Shown: positions 57,428-64,000 of the stretch, in pieces
Numbering within the stretch: the stretch's first letter is position 1
How the letters are laid out: each line of letters starts with the position of its first letter
Assembly: GCA_948567375.1 (NCBI GenBank)
Contig: OX419763.1
Location: forward strand, 1,054,001-1,118,000
From: Lunularia cruciata
Lineage: Eukaryota; Streptophyta; Marchantiopsida; Lunulariales; Lunulariaceae
Reading direction: 5' to 3'
Length of the DNA stretch: 64,000 nt
Notes under the pieces: generated by a model
The model's database searches: none
What the model was told of the DNA's origin: nothing
What the model saw: the letters and a program-made list of their open reading frames with translations, nothing else
Translations under genes and position numbers: made by a program

Positions 57428-58309
57428 TCTGACAACCCAGCAAATATCACTTTTGCGGTAATTAGGTAAGTAAAGTTTGTTCCCACAAAGATACGCATAA
57501 AAAATTATCAAATATGAAGACTAATGGTAACAAGTAGTTCTTCTTGTTGGGTCTTTAGTCTTTTAGGTAGAAACCACATTCAAAAGAGAGTAATATGCAC
57601 TGATTCACAGTCTTGTCATAAATTAACACTCACTAATCACAACTCATTCAAATATTTCTAAACAAACTTGATTGTGATGATTCAAATTCTTCAAAGATGG
57701 CCCATTCTTTCAAGGCACCTTTGCCTCAGAATTGTGCTCCACCCCTCCATTGAAGGCACAACTTCCTCTATCAAAATTGCTTCACATCTACCTTGCACAA
57801 CACTCACAAATGCAAAATACTACCAACACTACAATTCCTCTTGGATCTGTCAAGGCATTGCTCCAGTTGCACTTCACTTAGGATCAAACACATAGAATGA
57901 AGATAAATGCTATGGAATCTAACATCCAACAAGCGCACTGACTTGCAATTCAAAATTCTCCACACACTCACAAACATAAATACAAATTTGATACTCAAAA
58001 TTAAGCTCAAGCGATGAGCACTAAACTCAGCACTTTGCTTTATCTATCTATAGAAATTTGGAATACTGAACAACATAACACTACAAATGCCTCCTTTAAA
58101 TATCAGAGCAATTGACAATTGCTAACAACTATACCATTCTATAATGACTCTACAAACTTGTAGAGCCAAAATGACAGTGCACCTCTTCATATCTGCCTCT
58201 TCAAATCTCAAATCTGTTTCTACTTTGATCCAATATCTACTTCTTCTTTGGCTTCTAGACCCAATGATCCTTTGATTACTTCCCCTGCTTCGGGTCTATC
58301 TAATTTCAA

Positions 58310-58944
58310 TGAACAATGAACAATGAAATATAAAACCCAAAAGACCCAAAGAGTCAAAAGGCTGGAAACACAATACAAACACATGAAATGTGAGCCTAGG
58401 CAAGGGCCTAGGGCATCTGACCAATCTGTAACAAATTGGTTTGATGTAAACTAACCTCGGTCATGTATTTCCCTAAAGCTAACGCTTTGACCTGTAAGAG
58501 AGTTGAGAAATCACTACAAGTAATCTGATGTCTAACTCTAATCTGCATGTAACAAGGGCAATCAACAAACACATGATGCTCATCCTCAACTTTGCTCATA
58601 ATACACAATTCGCAAAGTCGCATGGAGTGCTCTATCTGCTGCCAATGTCCTTGTTCTACTTCTAGTCTATGAGAACTAGTTCTATATTGAGCAATAACAT
58701 GTCTAAGTGAAGTAGAAATACTAGCCAAGAGATAGTCTTGTTCACAATACACCAACATAGGATTTACAAACTGCTGATAGAACACCATCTTGGTACCGGG
58801 TTGCTGCCATAAGTGAAGTAAGAACTGCTCCTTGATCACTTCTCGAAGTGCAATAGGCTCCAACCTCCAATGTCGCTCAGAATCATTCCACCTTGTGGCC
58901 CATGCAATCAGATGTGTACACCAACCAATAGATAGAGTGGGACT
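58310..58944 (-). pseudogene. LINE 3' end (reverse), in solo LTR
   Basis: The reversed LINE C-terminal coding region is open for 187 codons (58408-58971), with ALREVIKEQFLLHLWQQPGT, VYCEQDYLLASISTSLRHVI and CELCIMSKVEDEHHVFVDC. It ends with the 3' UTR and ATTGTTCATTG-type tail at ~58310-58330. Its 5' end meets the forward LINE head-to-head at ~58945. Confidence 0.85.
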
Positions 58945-60363
58945 ATGAGAAAGTGGTTGTGAAACTTTCATCTTTGAGCTCTCAAGATGTCCTTAGCACA
59001 ATTGGTGTGATTCAAGGTTGCTCTGTATCTCCAACTTTGTTTGGAATCTTCATCGATGATTTGGAGAGTCTACTCATGGAAGCCAGAGCTACAAGTGTAC
59101 ATGTTGGCTCTTTGATGATACATGCACTCCTTTATGCAGATGATGTACTGCTTCTCTCCATCAATCCACAGAGTTTACAAAAGTTGTTGGATTCTCTTCT
59201 CTTGTTTTGCAATGAAACAAAGATGGAGGTGAACCTTGACAAGTCCAAGGTGATGGTGGTGGGTTCTAAAGGTGTCACACCTTTCTTTTTTGATGGACAA
59301 CAATTGGAGCAGGTTTCTTCTTATAAGTACTTGGGCCTTGAATTTTCTCATGACTATAGTTGGTCTACTTGTGTGAAAATGAGAATCAATGGAGGGTTTA
59401 GAGCTTTGTATTCACTCATGAACTGCTCTAGACTTTCTCATCTTACCACATTGGAGTTGAAGAAGGTGCTGTTCAGATCTCTTGTGCAGCTGGTGGTTCT
59501 CTATGGTGCTCAGATTTGGGGTCCAGGTACTAAGAAGACATGGTGGCAAAACGTGGAGAAAGTTCAGAAATTGTTTTTGTGTGCTGAACTTGGGGTGAGG
59601 ACTCAAACTCCCTATGTATTGCTGCTTGTTGAAATAGGGTTTTTTCCTCTTGAGGCTGAAGCTTTGTTTTTAGCTTTCACATATGCCACTAAGGTGAGGT
59701 CCATGGAGCATGAGAGACTTCCCTACGAAGCATTTTGTGCCACTCTATCTGTTGGTTGGTATACAGATCTGATTGCATGGGCCACAAGGTGGAATGTTTG
59801 TGAGCGACATTGGAGGTTGGAGCCTATTGCACTACGAGAAGTGATCAAGGAGCAGTCCTAACTTTGCTTATGGCAGCAACCCGGTACCAAGATGGTGTTC
59901 TATCAGCAGTTTGTAAATCCTATGTTGGTGTATTGTGAACAGGACTATCTCTTGGCTAGTATTTCTACTTCACTTAGACATGTTATTGCTCAATATAGAA
60001 CTAGTTCTCATAGACTAGAAGTAGAACAAGGACATTGGCAGCAAATAGAGCACTCCATGCGACTTTGCAAATTGTGTATTAAGAGCAAAGTTGAGGATGA
60101 GCATCATGTGTTTGTTGATTGCCCTTGTTACATGCAGATCAGAGTTAGACATCACATTACTTGTAGTGATTTCTCTACTCTCTTACAGGTTGAAGCTTTA
60201 GCGTTAGGGAAGTACATGACCGAGGTTAGTTTACATCGGACCAATTTGTTACAGATTGGTAAGATGCCCTAGGCCCTTGCCTATGCTCACATTCATGTGT
60301 TCATATTGTGTTTCTAGCCTTTTGACTCTTTGGGTCTTTTGGGCTTTATATTTCATTGTTCAT
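58945..60363 (+). pseudogene. LINE RT and C-terminal region
   Basis: This is the best LINE piece in the window. A 302-codon frame (58953-59861) has GVIQGCSVSPTLFGIFIDDLE, LLYADDVLLLSIN (catalytic YADD), LDKSKVMVVGSKG and WELKK-like segments. A frameshift or stop at 59861 precedes 59892-60272 with CKLCIKSKVEDEHHVFVDC. The 3' UTR (TTTTGACTCTTTGGGTC) and TTTCATTGTTCATTGTT tail follow. It is 5'-truncated at the same RT position (YEKVVV/YEKVVVK) as the LINE at 53902. Confidence 0.88.
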
Positions 60364-61155
60364 TGTTGGTTCTGTGTGATGAACTTGGAGTGAGGACTCA
60401 AATTCCTTATGTATTGCTGCTTGCTGAAACAGGGTTTTTGCCTCTTAAGGCTGAAGCTTTGTTCTTGGCTCTCACATATGCCACTAAGGTGAGGTCCATG
60501 GAGCATGAGAGACTTCCCTACCAAGCTTTTTGTGCCACTTTATCTATTGGTTGGTATACAGATCTGATTGCATGGGCCACAAGGTGGAATGTTTCTGAGC
60601 AACATTGGAGATTGGAGCCTATTGCACTTCGAGAGGTGATCAAGGAGCAGTTCTTACTACGCTTATGGCAACAACCCGGTACCAAGATGGTGTTCTATCA
60701 GCAGTTTGTAAATCCTATGTTGGTTTATTGTGAGCAAGATTATCTCTTGGCTAGGATTTCTACTTCACTTAGACATGTTATTGCTCAATATAGAACTAGT
60801 TCTCATAGACTAGAAGTAGAAAAAGGGCGTTGGCAACAAATAGAGCACTCCATGCAACTTTGCAAATTGTGTACTATGAGCAAAGTTGAGGATGAGCACC
60901 ATGTGTAGTTGATTGCCCTTGTTACATGCAGATTAGAGTTAGACATAAGATTACTTGTAGTGATTTCTCAACTCTCTTACAGGTTGAAGCTTTAGCCTTA
61001 TGGAAGTTTATGACAGAGATTAGTTTACATCGGACCAATTTGTTACAGATTGGTCAGATGCCCTAAGCTTTGGCCTAGGCTCACATTTCATGTGTTTTGT
61101 ATTGTGTTTCTAGCCTTTTGTCTCTTTGGGTCTTCTGGGCTTTGTTTCATTGTTT
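60364..61155 (+). pseudogene. LINE C-terminal fragment, tandem to the previous one
   Basis: It begins abruptly at LCDELGVRTQIPYVLLLAE right after the previous LINE's tail and runs to the zinc segment (CKLCTMSKVEDEHHV, 60330-60908). A frameshift precedes the rest, and it ends with the 3' UTR near 61150 (TTTGTTTCATTG). This is a third, shorter 5'-truncated copy placed at the tail of the second. Confidence 0.85.
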
Positions 61156-62291
61156 CTCAGTCGCTTGCTGGGCCTCCTCTTTGCCTTCACTCTCACTTCC
61201 GGATTCCTCACTCTATAATGTGAGCTCAACTTCTTCATAGTCTCCTCTTCTGGACTCTGTCTGTCCTTCAGACTCTATCTCCAAAGTCTCCTCCTTCACC
61301 GGCTTCTTACCTCATGGATTGAGTCTCTGGGTCTTGTGTTGTGGCTAGGGCAAAGCTACCTCTTCAAGTTTAGTCCACTTCTTTGTCTTTGAACTTCTCC
61401 CTTCCACCATCTCCCTTTGTCCCATTCTAATGAAATGGTCATCATTGGTTCACAATTGTAACATGTATTGTTGCTCCTCTTCATCCACTTCTCATCAAAG
61501 ATTGGGGTGGAAATGCGACACCATGTGCTGCCTCTTCTTTGTTATTAGCCAATTTAATTCAAAGTAGAAGTGTGCTACAAATGGTGCAAAGTAATGTGGA
61601 GGTGAATTGGTTCTCCAATTGACAATCATCTGCTATGTTTGCTGGAGGAAGCACTTCACCCAATTCACCTTCACTCTTGCAAACATCTAGTGGAAGAAGA
61701 CTTCTTATTGTATGTTCATGAACGTCATTATGTTGGGTTTGACATAGCCATGATTGCTCTCACAATGCTCCACTTGATCGGGTTCCGATAGGACTCCACT
61801 TTGTAACCATTGTTGGTCTATGGAGTGAGGAACGAGTTTCTAATTTTTGTGGTCTCTTATACAACATCACACCTCCTATAGAAGGTGATCCAAGCTGCCT
61901 CTCCTGCTTCCTTCCCCACTACAAACCTCCAATTTGACTCAGTCTTTTAAGCCGGATTTCCTCTCTTCCTCACAATTATTGGCAGCTATCTCTACCATGA
62001 TGCCTAGAAAATGAAATTCTAGTTCCATGCCAAGAATCCAAAGTCTATTCAAGAGCTTGATCTTAGTTATGACATCTAATCCACAAATTGCAAAGCTCCT
62101 CATTGTGAGTGCATTCTAGTCTTCTTTTCCATGATTTTCTCTCTAATGCTTTTCCACTCAAAGACTATCCCCTCTCTTAGACACGACACTCTAACCGCTT
62201 TTGGACTTTGGAAAATTTCACTCTCAATCTGCTTCTTGATGCACATTATTGCAGGATGACTACTCAGAGGAACAAGATATCTACTTGACAT
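61156..62291 (-). pseudogene. LTR-encoded ORF, subfamily 2, N-terminal half
   Basis: It starts at the Met at 62291 (MSSRYLVPLSSHP), then IESEIFQSPKAVRVS as in the 17177-19179 copy. The globular region (WNW, SYRNPIKWSIVRAIMA-like and HFYFELN-like segments) follows toward an acidic stretch near 61200-61300. It breaks off at ~61156, where a LINE begins. The last codons of the ORF reappear at about 58220-58295 (LGLEAKEEVDIGSK). The coiled coil is missing, so the LINE insertions came with a deletion. Frame shifts are numerous. Confidence 0.65.
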
Positions 62292-62712
62292 ATTTGATTT
62301 TCCCTTGTGCAATTGCAATTTTATAGTACCCTAAAGTGCAATCATTCTTCAGTCAATTTCAAAATTGACTCCCACTTCTTCTACATGTTGGTTTCTTGCC
62401 ACTATCAAGGTATTCTTCTCTTGCCTTTGCCATTTCTTGAAGTGTACTTTCTTGCCTAGCATGACATGTAGAGAGGTTGTTACACCGTCTTTGTATCAGC
62501 TTTCGCTTCTTGGTCCAAAGATGCCCTTCTTTGGATTTGTCTCTTCGTAACCCCATTTGAGTACTTTTTGTTCCTGACCCAAGGTTGACTTCTCCGAGTT
62601 TACTCCAAAGACACATAAGTCCATTCTTTCCTTTGTAATTTGGCTTCCTCAATACACTTCTTCTTCAGAACTTCACAAAATAAAACAAAACAAAAAAGAT
62701 GTGAGTACCAAA

Positions 62713-64000
62713 AAAAATGAGAGGATGAACCTCCTAGAGTATCCAACCATCCTCAATAATTAGCATAACTTTGTCAAGCTTGAAGGGAATGGAAGGTCTA
62801 AGATTTTCCTCTCCTTCTTAGGATCATTAGTATTCCATCCTTGGAGATGATGTGCCCCAAAAGTAGACCTTCTTCACAATCAAAAATGCACTTCTTTGGG
62901 TTGAGTGATGCATTTGCTTCAACCAAGCATTGCAAGACCTTGATCAGGTGCTCAAAGTGCTCCTCCTTGCTCCCATAGACACAAAAGTTATCAATGAAGT
63001 CTCTCATAACTATCCCAATGAAAGGTTCAAACACCTTGTTCATGAACCGTTGGAATGTGGTTTAAGCATTGCAAAGCTAAAAAGGCATGACCTTGAAAGC
63101 ATAAGTCCCTCAAGGTGTAGTGAATGTGGTGAGTTGTTGATGCTCTAATGCAATCTTGATTTGGTTATACCCATTGTAACCATCTCCAAAATTGTTCCTC
63201 TCATGGCTTGCAACCTCCTCCAAGATCTCATCAATGAATGGCAAAGGGTAATTGAGCTTCTTGTAATCCACATATACCCAAAGCTTACCCTTCTTTTTCT
63301 TCACATCACAATTGGAGACACACATTCTGAATTCTCCACCTCAAAGATAAATCTAGCCTCCTTGAGCTTATGAATCTCCCCCTTCACAACCAAAGATATT
63401 GGTGGACTAATGTGATGTTGCTTTTGGCGGACTGGTCTTGCATGTGACTCCACCTCAATCTTGTGCTCCTACAAGGTGACTTCCTTTAGATCCTTGTAAT
63501 TGAAAGAAAACATGTGGATAAACTTGCAAAAAATCTCCTCAAATCTTACCTTCTCCTCTTTGGGTAACAATTGGACCATACTTGAGGGTAGATAACCTCC
63601 TCTCTATCTACTCAAGTTTCAATGCTGATTTATCTGGGTCCTTCAAAACATCTGGCTTAGGTGAAAAATCCATAGCACACAAGAGATACATCTCTAAATT
63701 AGATCCAGATTCATCCTCCTCCATGGAAGTCTCCACTTCCATGCTTGTATCCATACCTAAAGCTCCTTCTTCTGAATTTGATTCCCAATAATCAGAAGAT
63801 GGTGTATTTGAATGTGAAGTGTTGGTGGTGCTAGTGAATGGAACTATGACTCTATGGTTTGATGGCCTAATCCTCAAATACCCTATGTGCCATTGATCAA
63901 TTGTGCGTGCTGCTCTAACCCATGGCTTCCCAAGAAGCAAATCTAGTCTTGAATCCTTCAAGACTTGGAAAGTCATGAGATTTTGAACTCCCATAATTGA
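62713..64000 (-). pseudogene. pol: Protease and RT, gypsy family B (reverse, enters from window edge)
   Basis: The reverse frame 63608-63994 has a protease-like C-terminal region (LLLGKPWVRAARTIDQWHIG) and an acidic linker (EEGALGMDTSMEVETSMEED). RT follows: GKLWVYVDYKKLNYPLPFIDEIL (63110-63325; the expected CxDYR/K motif reads VDYKKLN), NNFGDGYNGYNQIKIAL, FIDNFCVYGSKEEHFEHL (catalytic FIDDF changed to FIDNF, 62798-63043), CEEGLLLGHIISKDGI and a GYSRRFI segment up to 62718. There the solo LTR interrupts. Frameshifts are present; the Asp-to-Asn change would by itself disable RT. Confidence 0.85.

Larger units (their letters stand above)
57428..62712 (-). mobile_element. Solo family A LTR (subfamily 2) in gypsy B pol
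   Basis: The reversed LTR tip is at 62700-62712 (plus TGTGAGTACCAAA, decayed from TGTGGGTACCACA) and the LTR end is at 57428 (GTTGTCAGA in reverse). The flanks are GAAAA (57423-57427) and AAAAA (62713-62717), a probable decayed 5-bp target duplication. The gypsy B reading frame on the two sides joins up when the LTR is ignored. No internal family A sequence exists. LINEs occupy 58300-61155, where part of the LTR is missing. Confidence 0.8.

Noticed and set aside
58310-60363. A single LINE with a twin-primed 5' inversion
   Set aside because: The inverted part (58310-58944) contains the 3' coding end, 3' UTR and tail. A twin-priming inversion would contain the more 5' part of the element.

Overview
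This window looks like transposon-dense nuclear DNA of a land plant. The evidence is several Ty3/gypsy LTR retrotransposons, APE-type LINE fragments, an interstitial Arabidopsis-type telomere motif (TTTAGGG/CCCTAAA) at 35467-35499, and heavy CG-to-TG decay of the kind methylated plant repeats show. I see no intact, confidently recognisable host gene, and the plant lineage cannot be fixed from the sequence alone.

The dominant repeat, called family A here, is a non-chromoviral (Athila/Tat-like or related) gypsy element. It has unusually long LTRs of about 3.6-3.75 kb (TGTGG...CACA), a primer-binding site resembling the 3' end of tRNA-Asp, a Gag with three CCHC knuckles, and protease, RT (FIDDF), RNase H and integrase apparently in one Gag-Pol frame. 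A purine tract precedes the 3' LTR. Its striking feature is that each LTR encodes a protein of about 800-850 residues: a globular N-terminal half, an acidic/basic middle and a long coiled coil. Recognisable copies lie at 1-212(-), 1406-2996(-), 4285-6809(+), 13841-16383(+), 17177-19179(-), 19590-21113(+), 31924-34308(+), 41830-44190(+), 57428-62291(-, split) and, very diverged, about 50590-51142(+).

Layout: 1-3870 is a patchwork of reversed family A pieces and LINE pieces. 3871-17176 is a two-LTR family A element. 17177-19589 is a reversed, diverged LTR whose tip abuts a truncated LTR. 19590-35101 is a composite family A element with a repeated gag-to-RT segment and LTRs of two different subfamilies. 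35102-36170 is a LINE fragment with the telomere motif. 36171-38760 is the 3' part of a second gypsy family (family B) with a 737-bp LTR. 38761-40080 is a purine-rich repetitive block. 40641-44192 is a reversed gag interrupted by another family A LTR. 44240-44690 is a LINE 3' end. 44700-49600 is low-copy, CG-containing DNA with only weak ORFs. 49640-53734 holds an ancient relative of the LTR protein followed by a gag-like stretch with a 316-bp duplication. 53735-64000 is a reversed family B element whose 3' LTR is split by a LINE and whose pol is split by a solo family A LTR, itself invaded by three LINE pieces.

Nothing here appears to be a functioning set of genes. The elements carry many stop codons and frameshifts. 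The biological interest lies in the LTR-encoded protein and in the recombination and nesting history.
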